8,988 nucleotides of DNA from CAKAHY01 sp963522175 (GCA_963522175.1 CAUQXC010000021.1:1-8988), one strand, 5' to 3'. Positions 1 to 6,380 are shown, numbered from the stretch's first letter. The notes: generated by a model not told the origin, from the sequence alone. Numbers and translations are program-made.

Positions 1-55
1 GTTTAATCTTCAATTTTCAAGGTTCTTTTGTTTTATTGCCCCTCAAGAGCAACTC
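1..55 (-). other. 5' leader of a probable rRNA operon (continues beyond left edge)
   Basis: Read on the minus strand, the bases downstream of the promoter hold a boxA-like site (TGCTCTTGA), a small hairpin, and the string CTTGAAAATTGAAGA (positions 21 to 7). That string resembles the CTTTGAAAACTGAA-type element found in leaders and spacers of Firmicutes rRNA operons. No coding frame is evident. The 16S gene itself is not in the window, so the identity rests on the promoter, the boxA site and this leader motif. The position just after a dnaX-recR-membrane protein operon also matches what I recall of rrnA in Bacillus subtilis. A tRNA or other stable RNA operon is the main alternative. Confidence 0.65.
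43..51 (-). promoter_or_regulatory. boxA-like antitermination site
   Basis: The minus strand reads TGCTCTTGA, close to the rRNA boxA consensus TGCTCTTTGA bound by NusB and S10. It begins only a few bases after the predicted start site. The same bases can form a hairpin (TTGCTC pairing with GGGCAA around a UUGAG loop). Known role of boxA: it recruits factors that let RNA polymerase read through untranslated rRNA without Rho termination. Confidence 0.5.
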
Positions 56-59
56 ATAT

Positions 60-88
60 AGTCTACTACGCAACTAAGTGTTTGTCAA
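60..88 (-). promoter_or_regulatory. Strong sigma-A type promoter, probable rRNA operon promoter
   Basis: On the minus strand a perfect -35 TTGACA (88-83) is separated by 17 bases from the -10 TAGACT (65-60). Transcription would start about 5 to 7 bases later, at G55, A54 or G53. An AT-rich tract with regularly spaced A-runs lies directly upstream and could act as an UP element. A consensus -35 and UP-like DNA, followed by a boxA-bearing leader, are typical of rRNA promoters. Firmicutes rRNA promoters often start with G and respond to GTP level; that would be inference here. Confidence 0.72.
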
Positions 89-130
89 CAACTTTTTTGA
101 ATTTTTTCAATTTTTTTCAAAATTTTCAAA
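89..130 (-). promoter_or_regulatory. Phased A-tract region, probable UP element
   Basis: Four runs of T on the plus strand (93-98, 102-107, 111-117, 123-126) are A-tracts on the minus strand. Their centres are about 9 to 10.5 bases apart, close to one helical turn, which should bend the DNA. The block lies directly upstream of the -35 box, where the alpha subunit C-terminal domain contacts UP elements. It also follows the T-run of the preceding operon's terminator. Confidence 0.5.
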
Positions 131-132
131 AC

Positions 133-170
133 AAAAAGATGTATAACACTCAATCGGTGCTATACATCTT
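133..170 (-). terminator. Rho-independent terminator of the dnaX-cvpA operon
   Basis: Arms 157-170 and 136-149 pair over 14 bases (including one G-U pair) around a 7-base loop (150-156). A run of five T follows on the minus strand. It lies 33 bases after the stop codon of the CvpA-family gene. The plus strand lacks a T-run on the other side, so it works mainly for the leftward operon. It would insulate the downstream rRNA promoter from the operon. Confidence 0.9.
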
Positions 171-203
171 ACTCCAAAACATTAATATTGTCAATAGCTT
201 TAG

Positions 204-926
204 CTAAAATATCTTGAATAAAATCCCTTTCATAAATATCCCTACCAAATTATAGTCAAATATGAACTTCAAGAAAATATTAGCATTAATCTGCTTTACC
301 ACCTCGGCTCCCCATGAAGTTCCCGACATTGCACCGATAAAAAGTGCCACTATCCACAAAACAACAAGAGCATTTGTAAATCCGAACACCGCCCCGGCTA
401 TTTGATTGAGTCCATGTATAACCGGAACTTTTGCGAATACATCCAATATTTCCATGAGTATATGCAGAAGTATCCATATAACCAGGGATGCTAAAACAAA
501 AATAATTATATTAAGCACGGTTTTACTTATATACTTTATAAGATAATTTTTAAATCCGTCCGCTCCCAAAAAATTGTAGACGGATTCATCATTATTTTTT
601 ATCAGCTCATCTTTTATAATTTTCGGTAATTTTAGGGAATCTATTGCTTTTTCCTGCTCAAACTTATCCATTTCCTCACCGGAAATATGATCCACACCTA
701 TATTTTCAAGCATAATGTTACTTATTCCCTTTTCTATGCCTGTATTTTCCCGGATAAATGAGTTTATACTCGGAAATATCATACTGCTGAAAGATAATGT
801 TATTACAAGGGAAAGCAAAGAAACCGCAATTCTGAAAAATCCCTTTTTATGCCCCCATAAAGTCATTGCACCTATATAGAAGATAACTGAGGCAAACAGA
901 AGATTGTTTAAAAGCCACTCCATCAT
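204..926 (-). CDS. CvpA family membrane protein
   Basis: This is a 240-residue integral membrane protein with four predicted membrane segments, at about residues 5-24, 29-52, 133-158 and 176-199. The family hallmarks are a basic G-x-x-x-G-F segment (GHKKGFF, 25-31) between the first two helices and the P-x-x-x-x-L-N-x-x-x-G-x-x-x-G motif around 168-182. CvpA was named for colicin V production in Escherichia coli, but the molecular function in Firmicutes is not settled; relatives are linked to envelope stress tolerance. A charged loop of about 80 residues separates helices 2 and 3, so the protein is longer than the roughly 160-residue E. coli form. Its ATG overlaps the stop of the upstream gene (ATGA), implying translational coupling. 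The second ATG, one codon later, is an equally possible start. It is the last gene of the operon. In Bacillus a different small membrane protein, BofA, occupies this place. Confidence 0.85.
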   Translation of the reverse strand: MMEWLLNNLLFASVIFYIGAMTLWGHKKGFFRIAVSLLSLVITLSFSSMIFPSINSFIRENTGIEKGISNIMLENIGVDHISGEEMDKFEQEKAIDSLKLPKIIKDELIKNNDESVYNFLGADGFKNYLIKYISKTVLNIIIFVLASLVIWILLHILMEILDVFAKVPVIHGLNQIAGAVFGFTNALVVLWIVALFIGAMSGTSWGAEVVKQINANIFLKFIFDYNLVGIFMKGILFKIF

Positions 927-3448
927 TTAACAAAATGTTCCCTTTCCAAAACCAGCCTGCCTTCTTTGTCATGTCCGTCTCTGAACATAAAGAAATTCCT
1001 TATTCTTTTGAATATCTTCGGATTTTCAGCCTTGTCAGCCGCTTCCTCTATTACCTTTATGGCATTTTCCTTTGTAAGAGGAATATGCTCATCCTGCAGC
1101 ATTTCTATTTTCTCATATAAGGCAAGCATGCTCTTTCCCGTTATTACGCAATCTATACTCGTTGCATAGTCACTTGCGTAAGCGGCAAAATCATCTATCC
1201 CAAGCTCCTCGGAGATTAAGCCCCTAGGCTCGTCACCGCCAAGCTTGAACTCCTTTTCTTCCCCACCGAGCTTGAACTCTTTTTCTTCACCGCCAAGCTT
1301 CAGACCTTCTTCCTTCTCAAAAGAATCCATGGTGGTTATTATCGTATAATCGGACTTATCTTCACTTATATTAGGTACGGTAAGCTGCTCTTTCTTTGCA
1401 ATATCGGACTTTAGCTTAAGATTATTAAGCTGAAGCTGATTATCCACAAGTGCAAAGTAAATATCCAATTTATCATCCAAAGCGGCAGCTTTTATGCTCT
1501 CATAAGTGTAGAAACTTAAATCCCCCGCCTCTTCTATTATCAAATCCTTTCCGGCTATCTTAGGAAATACCTCTTCCAGGTTTTTACCGTTAAGCTTTGA
1601 AGCTTTAATCTTGATAGCTTGGCGCTTTACACCTCGTGCGGCATGGATTTCTTTAAGTCTGATACTTGCATTTTCAAGGCTCGATTTATAGTTGTTCTCT
1701 ACTATATAAATCAGTCTCTCCTGTTTCTTTTCAGACTCGTCCTCATCATCTTCATCTCCATCCATGAGGCTGTCCAAATCTTCTATATCCTTTGGCTCTT
1801 CCGCTTCATCCAAGAGTTTTTCTTCCTTCCTGTGTACGGCATAGCCCGGAGCTTCTATTTCGTCTTCCTCCACTACTATCTGAGGGGCTTCCGGAGTTTT
1901 AGGAACAACCTTTAAGATATCCTCGGCTGTGTCGTTTACATCCGGCTCCTGCACAGGCTTTATATCCTCTTTAACAGGCTCCGGCTCTTTGATATCTTCC
2001 GTTCTTTCCTCACTTAATTCCTCTTTATTACCTGTATCGAAAGTGGAAAATTCTTCCTCAGACTTTTCTTCACCGACAATATCCTGCTGCACAGGCTCGC
2101 TCTCCAAAGCAAGCTCCTCCTGCATAGCATGAGATTCGGGCTCCGGTGTAATTTCCTGCACAGGTGAAGTTTCAAGGCTAAGCTCCTCTTCTATCGACGA
2201 AGGTTCAGGCACTTCTTTCCCAATAGATGAAACTTCAGAAAGCACTTCTTCTTGTACAACCGAGGCTTCAGTAAGAACTTCAGGCTGAGCCGGCGAAATT
2301 TCAGGTTCTATTTCGTTTTGTACCGGCAAAGTTCCACTAAAAGTCTCCTCTTCCACAGATTGAATTTCCGAAAACGCTTCAACCTGTTCAGGCTGTTCAA
2401 ATTCTTTAAACTCTTCAATCTTAGGCTCCAAAATTTTGTTATTTTCCGGCTCAGATATTTCAGGTTCCTCGTATTCAGGAACCTCAACAACTTCAAACTC
2501 CGATTCGGATATATGCGTGGTCTCTTCTATGGAACGCAAATCATCCTCTATACCTCCGAACTCTTCGCTGTATCCATTTTCTTTTATATCGTCAAAACCG
2601 GGATCGGGAGCGGCATCTACACCGAAGGTATCCAAACGTTCTATATGTTTTGCAATCTCCTCATCGAGTTGCTTCATGCTGTTCAGTTCATCCTCGTTCG
2701 GAGCTTCAAAACCCATATGAGCTGTGAATTCTCCTCTTTCTTCCGGAGCGTCCTGTATACCTTCAAATCCCATGCCGAGATTTTGGCTTGGAAATTCCCC
2801 ATCTTCAACTGCTCTGAGCCTGTCTTCATAGCCTTCTTTATCATCTACAAGACCTTGCTGATATTCATTCAAAGACACACCGAGCTTCTCGGTTTTTAAG
2901 CTCATAGCTTTATCTACATATTTTCCCAGCCCGAACATAAGCATTATATTGTCACAGGCACGCAAACACTCATCATGCAAACCTGCTTCATAATACAGCT
3001 TCGCCAATTCATACATATACTTTTCATCAAGCTCTCTTGTATTGAACTCTTCGAGCGCATTTATTCTTTGTTCTATAGGTGCATTCTTTGCACTTAAAAT
3101 TTGATATCTCAATAAAAAAATCCTGGAGTCACCTGCAGCTATCTCTTGGAACTCTCTATAGTATGATTCCGCCTCTTGGAGGCTGCCTTCCTTTACAGCC
3201 AGCTCTACAAGCTTATATAAGAATCTCCTTCCCAGACCCGCTCTTTCATACGCCAAAAGCAGGATTTCCTTCGCTTCCCCGTATTCGGCATTGTTTTCGT
3301 ATACCTCCGAAACAATTTGAAGCAGCTTAGAATCCTGAACTCTCCTCCAATCTATAGCATCGGCTATCTTTATGGCGTTCTCGTAATCTCCTGTTCTGGC
3401 AAGCTTTTTTAGTTGCTCTACCTTAATACTAAAATCGTACTTATCCAT
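923..3448 (-). CDS. Large TPR-like / acidic linker / degenerate AAA-like protein, function unknown
   Basis: This 841-residue soluble protein has no signal peptide or membrane helix. Residues 1-215 are helical repeats of TPR type (Y/A/L pattern, for example around 42-72 and 143-170). Residues 230-577 are very rich in Glu, Pro, Ser and Asp and hold decayed 11-residue repeats. Residues 578-841 look folded. Within them an LIIEEA segment (636-641) sits in a context like the Walker B of CbxX/CfxQ (SpoVK-type) AAA proteins, while the earlier IVENNYKSS segment (582-590) would be a ruined P-loop. ATP hydrolysis therefore looks unlikely. A KLGGEEKEF repeat (717-740) and a C-terminal DKEGRLVL-E-HF segment follow. 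The start is supported by AAGGAG seven bases upstream (3456-3461). The gene begins 15 bases after recR and overlaps the CvpA-family gene, so it is co-expressed with both. It may be a scaffold that links partners through TPRs. I do not recognise a named function. Confidence 0.8.
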   Translation of the reverse strand: MDKYDFSIKVEQLKKLARTGDYENAIKIADAIDWRRVQDSKLLQIVSEVYENNAEYGEAKEILLLAYERAGLGRRFLYKLVELAVKEGSLQEAESYYREFQEIAAGDSRIFLLRYQILSAKNAPIEQRINALEEFNTRELDEKYMYELAKLYYEAGLHDECLRACDNIMLMFGLGKYVDKAMSLKTEKLGVSLNEYQQGLVDDKEGYEDRLRAVEDGEFPSQNLGMGFEGIQDAPEERGEFTAHMGFEAPNEDELNSMKQLDEEIAKHIERLDTFGVDAAPDPGFDDIKENGYSEEFGGIEDDLRSIEETTHISESEFEVVEVPEYEEPEISEPENNKILEPKIEEFKEFEQPEQVEAFSEIQSVEEETFSGTLPVQNEIEPEISPAQPEVLTEASVVQEEVLSEVSSIGKEVPEPSSIEEELSLETSPVQEITPEPESHAMQEELALESEPVQQDIVGEEKSEEEFSTFDTGNKEELSEERTEDIKEPEPVKEDIKPVQEPDVNDTAEDILKVVPKTPEAPQIVVEEDEIEAPGYAVHRKEEKLLDEAEEPKDIEDLDSLMDGDEDDEDESEKKQERLIYIVENNYKSSLENASIRLKEIHAARGVKRQAIKIKASKLNGKNLEEVFPKIAGKDLIIEEAGDLSFYTYESIKAAALDDKLDIYFALVDNQLQLNNLKLKSDIAKKEQLTVPNISEDKSDYTIITTMDSFEKEEGLKLGGEEKEFKLGGEEKEFKLGGDEPRGLISEELGIDDFAAYASDYATSIDCVITGKSMLALYEKIEMLQDEHIPLTKENAIKVIEEAADKAENPKIFKRIRNFFMFRDGHDKEGRLVLEREHFVK
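1235..1300 (-). repeat. 27-base tandem repeat encoding KLGGEEKEF
   Basis: Two full units and a partial third of a 27-base repeat encode KLGGEEKEF, KLGGEEKEF and KLGGDE at residues 717-740 of the 841-residue protein. The copies are close in DNA sequence, which suggests recent duplication. It keeps the reading frame. Confidence 0.85.
2075..2374 (-). repeat. Degenerate 33-base (11-residue) tandem repeats in the acidic linker
   Basis: Residues 359-458 of the 841-residue protein divide into about nine units, mostly of 11 residues. Examples are FSEIQSVEEET, EPEISPAQPEV, LTEASVVQEEV, LSEVSSIGKEV and SLETSPVQEIT. The loose pattern is x-x-E-x-S-x-(V/I/A)-(Q/E)-x-E-(V/L/I). One unit has 10 residues and the last two have 12. 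The copies are diverged at the DNA level, so the array is old or selected mainly for composition. Confidence 0.65.
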
Positions 3449-3463
3449 AATTATACTCCTTAA

Positions 3464-4060
3464 TCAAAGCTCCACTCTTCCATCAAGTGCTCTGAGAAGC
3501 GTTACTTCATCTATATATTCCAAATCACCGCCTACCGGCACCCCGCTCGCTATTCTGCTGACCTTTATTCCCGCAGGCTTTACAAGCTTGGCTATATACA
3601 TAGCCGTTGTTTCCCCTTCCAAGGTAGAATTAGTGGCTATTATCACCTCGTCGATATCTTCTTCAAGACGCTTCATTAATTCTTTCAACTTTATATCTGC
3701 CGGACCTATTCCCAACATGGGAGAAATTGCTCCGTGTAAAACATGATAAACTCCATCATATTTTCCTGTTTTTTCATAAGCCACCAAATCTCGGGTACTT
3801 TCCACAACCATTATCATCTTATGATTTCTGGCATTACTCGCACATATAGGACAAAGTTCACTGTCTGTTAACGTATAACAGGACTTACAATAGTTCACCT
3901 TTTCCTTTGCTTCCACTATGGACTCGGATAAGGATGCCACCTGCTCACTCGGCATATTAATTATATGAAAAGCCAATCTTTGTGCAGATTTCATCCCTAT
4001 TCCGGGTAATTTAGACAGCTCACCTATTAACTTGGTTATATGGCTGCTATAATAATCCAT
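3464..4060 (-). CDS. recR: Recombination mediator protein RecR
   Basis: This 198-residue protein matches RecR along its full length. It works with RecO (and RecF) to load RecA onto single-stranded DNA coated by SSB during gap repair. The order is: helix-hairpin-helix DNA-binding segment around residues 10-33 (LPGIG at 18-22); a four-cysteine zinc finger (C58, C61, C70, C73); a Toprim domain from about 81 to 175 (VVES at 85-88, HVLHGAISPM, and ATNSTLEGE at 142-150); and the C-terminal GVPVGGDLEY-DEVTL block (173-188). The length equals that of the Bacillus protein. The start codon directly follows the ybaB stop codon without a spacer. The nearest Shine-Dalgarno match is GGAGG at 4074-4078, 13 bases away and inside ybaB, so translation probably depends on coupling. 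Confidence 0.97.
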   Translation of the reverse strand: MDYYSSHITKLIGELSKLPGIGMKSAQRLAFHIINMPSEQVASLSESIVEAKEKVNYCKSCYTLTDSELCPICASNARNHKMIMVVESTRDLVAYEKTGKYDGVYHVLHGAISPMLGIGPADIKLKELMKRLEEDIDEVIIATNSTLEGETTAMYIAKLVKPAGIKVSRIASGVPVGGDLEYIDEVTLLRALDGRVEL

Positions 4061-4393
4061 TTAGAATGACAAACCTCCGCTAAGTTTACCCATATTTGCC
4101 TGATTCGCTTCTTCTACCTGCCTGAGCGCTTCATTGATTGCAGCCGTAATTAAATCTTCAAGCATCTCTATGTCATCAAGGTCAACCGCATCTTTATCTA
4201 TACTTACTTTTATAACTTCTCTTTTTCCGGAGACCGTTACTTTAACGGCACCGCCACCCGCTGCGGCATCAAATTCTTTGGCTTCCAATTCCTTTTGCTG
4301 TTCTTCCATCTGCTTTTGCATCTTTTGAGCCTGCTTCAAAAGGTTACTCATATTGCCGGGCATTCCCCCCGGAAAACCTCCGTTTTTTGCCAT
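4061..4393 (-). CDS. YbaB/EbfC family nucleoid-associated protein
   Basis: This small protein of 110 residues has a Gly/Met-rich start, a helical segment (MSNLLKQAQKMQKQMEEQ, about 15-32), the beta strands of the family core (VKVTVSGKREVIKVSID) and a closing helix (INEALRQVEEA). Family members are dimeric, tweezer-shaped DNA-binding proteins that coat DNA, and they are almost always encoded between dnaX and recR. An ATG four codons upstream (4405) is also in frame, but it overlaps the GGAGG Shine-Dalgarno (4399-4403), which lies five bases before the ATG at 4393. The latter is therefore the better start. The gap to dnaX is 75 bases and contains no terminator. The Bacillus equivalent is yaaK. 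Confidence 0.93.
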   Translation of the reverse strand: MAKNGGFPGGMPGNMSNLLKQAQKMQKQMEEQQKELEAKEFDAAAGGGAVKVTVSGKREVIKVSIDKDAVDLDDIEMLEDLITAAINEALRQVEEANQANMGKLSGGLSF

Positions 4394-4398
4394 ATTAT

Positions 4399-4403
4399 CC
4401 TCC
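4399..4403 (-). promoter_or_regulatory. Shine-Dalgarno site deciding the ybaB start
   Basis: GGAGG on the minus strand ends five bases before the ATG at 4393. It lies inside the first codons of the longer reading frame, so it argues against the ATG at 4405 as the true start. Confidence 0.8.
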
Positions 4404-4468
4404 ATGATATTATACTTATTTATTTCAACACTTTATTGTAACATATATATCACAATATTTAAACACCA

Positions 4469-6055
4469 CTACTCTATATCTATATCAAACTTAATATTAT
4501 TTTCCAAAATTTCCTTTGTAATATATTTTATGTTTACATTCTCTTTATTTTCTTTCAGTATTACATTGATTTCAAAGTCCTTTTTATACTGAATTGCAAT
4601 AAATTCTTTCAGTTCTTTTATTTTTTCTTCTTTTGAAGCTAAAGCAAACGAGGTTTTATTAAAGAAAATTATCGTAATTTCTTTGTCATTAAAGGCCTCA
4701 ACCATAGTATCTTTGAATAAAGCCGAACTTCCTCCCGCCAAACCTCCGATAATTTTGCTCCACTCCTTTTTCAAAAGCATAAGTTCGTCATATCCGGCTT
4801 TTTCCAAAGTGACAACTTTTTCCTGTTCCTTATCCTCGGAATCTTTCTGTGTTACACCTTTTCGGGGAGACGCCGCTTTTAGTCCGACTTCACCTCCTAT
4901 TATACCGTCCGTCAGTTTCTCCACCCTCGACAGCCTGTCAAGAATCGCCTCTTTACTTTCTTCCATAACGGGAGTCAAAAGCTTTATTACGGCAAGTTCG
5001 AGAAGCACCCTTTTTTGCATGGAATATCTTAGCCTGTTATATAAATCCGAAAGTACACGTATGTATCTGTTCAGACTTTCTTTAGATACACCTGCCGCTA
5101 TTTCCGTCATACGCTCAATGCTCTCCATCGATGCATCTATTATCTTATATGCATCGTCACCCGCTTTTATGATAAGGAGATTGCGCAAGTACCATAAAAA
5201 ATCATTCACAAATCGAGATATTTCTCTTCCTCCGACAACCAAATCTTCTATAATTTCGAATGCTCCAAGCATATCCTTGTCATTTATAGCCGTAAAAAGC
5301 CTTTCAAATTCTTCATTATCGCTTGTTCCAAGAATCTCCAGAACCGCATCATAGCTTATCTCTTCGTCTATATGAAAAGCCACACACTCATCCAGCAGAC
5401 TGAGAGCATCTCTCATTGCTCCGTCAGCAAGCTTCGCTATATATTCTAAAGCTCTTTTCTCTATTTTTATGCCTTCGTTTTTGCAAAGCTCGTAAAGCGT
5501 GGAAGTAATCATACTTATACTTATTCTTTTAAAATCATATCTTTGACATCTCGATAAAACCGTAACGGGTATCTTATGCACCTCCGTTGTAGCCAAGATA
5601 AAAATCACATACTCCGGCGGTTCTTCAAGCGTTTTAAGCAGAGCGTTAAAGGCTTGATTTGACAACATGTGAACCTCATCAATTATAAACACTCTATATC
5701 TCCCGGATGTGGGCGGATATAAAACCTGCTCTTTTATCTGCCTTATATCATCTACACCATTATTGCTTGCCGCATCCATTTCCACAACATTTACTGATGC
5801 CTCTCTTGCTATAGCCTTACAGGTTTCACACTCATTGCAAGGATTTCCGTCAAGGGGGGTTTCACAATTTACAGCTCTTGCCATTATCTTCGCCACACTT
5901 GTTTTACCGGTTCCTCTTGTTCCGCAAAACAAATACGCATGACCTATTCTATCTGCTTTTATTTGATTTTTCAATGTTGTAACTACCGGCTCCTGACCTT
6001 TTACTTCGTCAAAATTTCCCGGTCTGAACTTTCTATATAAAGCTGTATATGACAT
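4469..6055 (-). CDS. dnaX: DNA polymerase III subunit tau/gamma (clamp-loader ATPase)
   Basis: This 528-residue AAA+ protein is the motor subunit of the clamp loader, which opens the beta clamp on primed DNA and ties polymerase to helicase. Key motifs are: YRKFRP near the N-terminus (7-12); Walker A GTRGTGKT (45-52); a zinc-binding cysteine set (C64, C73, C76, C79); Walker B with DEVH (126-129); sensor 1 LATTEVHKIP (154-163); the SRC arginine finger (R169); and sensor 2 GAMRDALSLLDE (R215). The collar domain III covers about 243-365. A charged linker (about 386-413) leads to a short tau-type C-terminal domain. It is slightly shorter than the Bacillus protein (about 560 residues). AAAGG (6064-6068), eight bases upstream, supports the start. 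Only 27 bases separate the ATG from the SRP RNA terminator, so expression probably comes from SRP RNA read-through or an undetected promoter. Confidence 0.97.
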   Translation of the reverse strand: MSYTALYRKFRPGNFDEVKGQEPVVTTLKNQIKADRIGHAYLFCGTRGTGKTSVAKIMARAVNCETPLDGNPCNECETCKAIAREASVNVVEMDAASNNGVDDIRQIKEQVLYPPTSGRYRVFIIDEVHMLSNQAFNALLKTLEEPPEYVIFILATTEVHKIPVTVLSRCQRYDFKRISISMITSTLYELCKNEGIKIEKRALEYIAKLADGAMRDALSLLDECVAFHIDEEISYDAVLEILGTSDNEEFERLFTAINDKDMLGAFEIIEDLVVGGREISRFVNDFLWYLRNLLIIKAGDDAYKIIDASMESIERMTEIAAGVSKESLNRYIRVLSDLYNRLRYSMQKRVLLELAVIKLLTPVMEESKEAILDRLSRVEKLTDGIIGGEVGLKAASPRKGVTQKDSEDKEQEKVVTLEKAGYDELMLLKKEWSKIIGGLAGGSSALFKDTMVEAFNDKEITIIFFNKTSFALASKEEKIKELKEFIAIQYKKDFEINVILKENKENVNIKYITKEILENNIKFDIDIE

Positions 6056-6082
6056 AAAAACAACCTTTCACGGTAAATATAT

Positions 6083-6107
6083 AAAAAAGCACGCTGTAAA
6101 CGTGCTT
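6083..6107 (-). terminator. Rho-independent terminator of the SRP RNA gene
   Basis: A 7-base stem (AAGCACG with CGTGCTT, plus-strand arms 6087-6093 and 6101-6107) closes a 7-base loop. A run of six T follows on the minus strand. It is moderately strong, and incomplete termination would feed transcription into dnaX 27 bases later. Confidence 0.88.
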
Positions 6108-6380
6108 TGCTGTCCTTTTAACGTACGTCTTGCTTTGAATGCTGTCCATAAGCGTTCCTAGGCAGTTAACTCTGCGGCGGCTGTCTTACGGCACACAAAA
6201 GCTCCCACTTAGTGCTGCTCCATTCCTGTCCTGACACGGTTCATAGGTTTTTGTTGCGCAAGGACCCCCGCGTCAACATTACTTACCACGGTCGTTTTTA
6301 CAGGCACGCACCCGAGGCAAGACATCACCCCTGCTAAAGCGGATTGCAGGTACAGGGCACCGCTATCTCCCCGGCTGTAC
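6108..6380 (-). ncRNA. ffs: Signal recognition particle RNA, large bacterial type with Alu domain
   Basis: This is the RNA core of the signal recognition particle, which binds Ffh and targets ribosomes making membrane and secreted proteins to FtsY. Two blocks are decisive. The Alu-domain block GGTGCCCTGTACCTGCAATC is identical to what I recall of Bacillus scRNA. The S-domain block runs from GTCAGG to AGCAGC with a GGAA tetraloop (plus-strand complement at 6223-6226). A perfect 7-base helix 5 pairing (GTCTTGC with GCAAGAC, 6317-6323 and 6127-6133) joins the two halves. The length of about 270 bases equals the Bacillus RNA. The 5' end follows from the promoter. The 3' end is uncertain, anywhere between about 6123 and the terminator stem. 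A 70-codon reading frame across this gene is not real. In Bacillus the gene (scr) also sits immediately before dnaX. Confidence 0.95.

Noticed and set aside
2252..2899. 215-codon plus-strand reading frame
   Set aside because: It is antisense to the Glu-rich linker of the 841-residue protein; its Phe/Arg/Leu-rich translation is what biased codons give on the opposite strand, and no ribosome binding site or family match is visible.
4061..4405. Longer YbaB start at 4405
   Set aside because: The first ATG overlaps the GGAGG site that is correctly spaced for the ATG at 4393.
4406..4468. Separate promoter (TATAAT) in the dnaX-ybaB gap
   Set aside because: A TATAAT lies a few bases before the ybaB Shine-Dalgarno, but there is no acceptable -35 at 16 to 18 bases and almost no room for a leader; AT-rich chance is likely.
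5011..5016. A-run in dnaX as a programmed frameshift or slippage site producing gamma
   Set aside because: The minus strand reads CAA AAA AGG, so the frame is wrong for the A-AAA-AAG slippery heptamer. The site is in the collar domain, too early for a gamma-type product, and six A is short for transcriptional slippage.
4683..5354. 223-codon plus-strand reading frame
   Set aside because: It is fully antisense to dnaX, whose motifs are clear; the Ser-rich translation is an artefact of the opposite strand.
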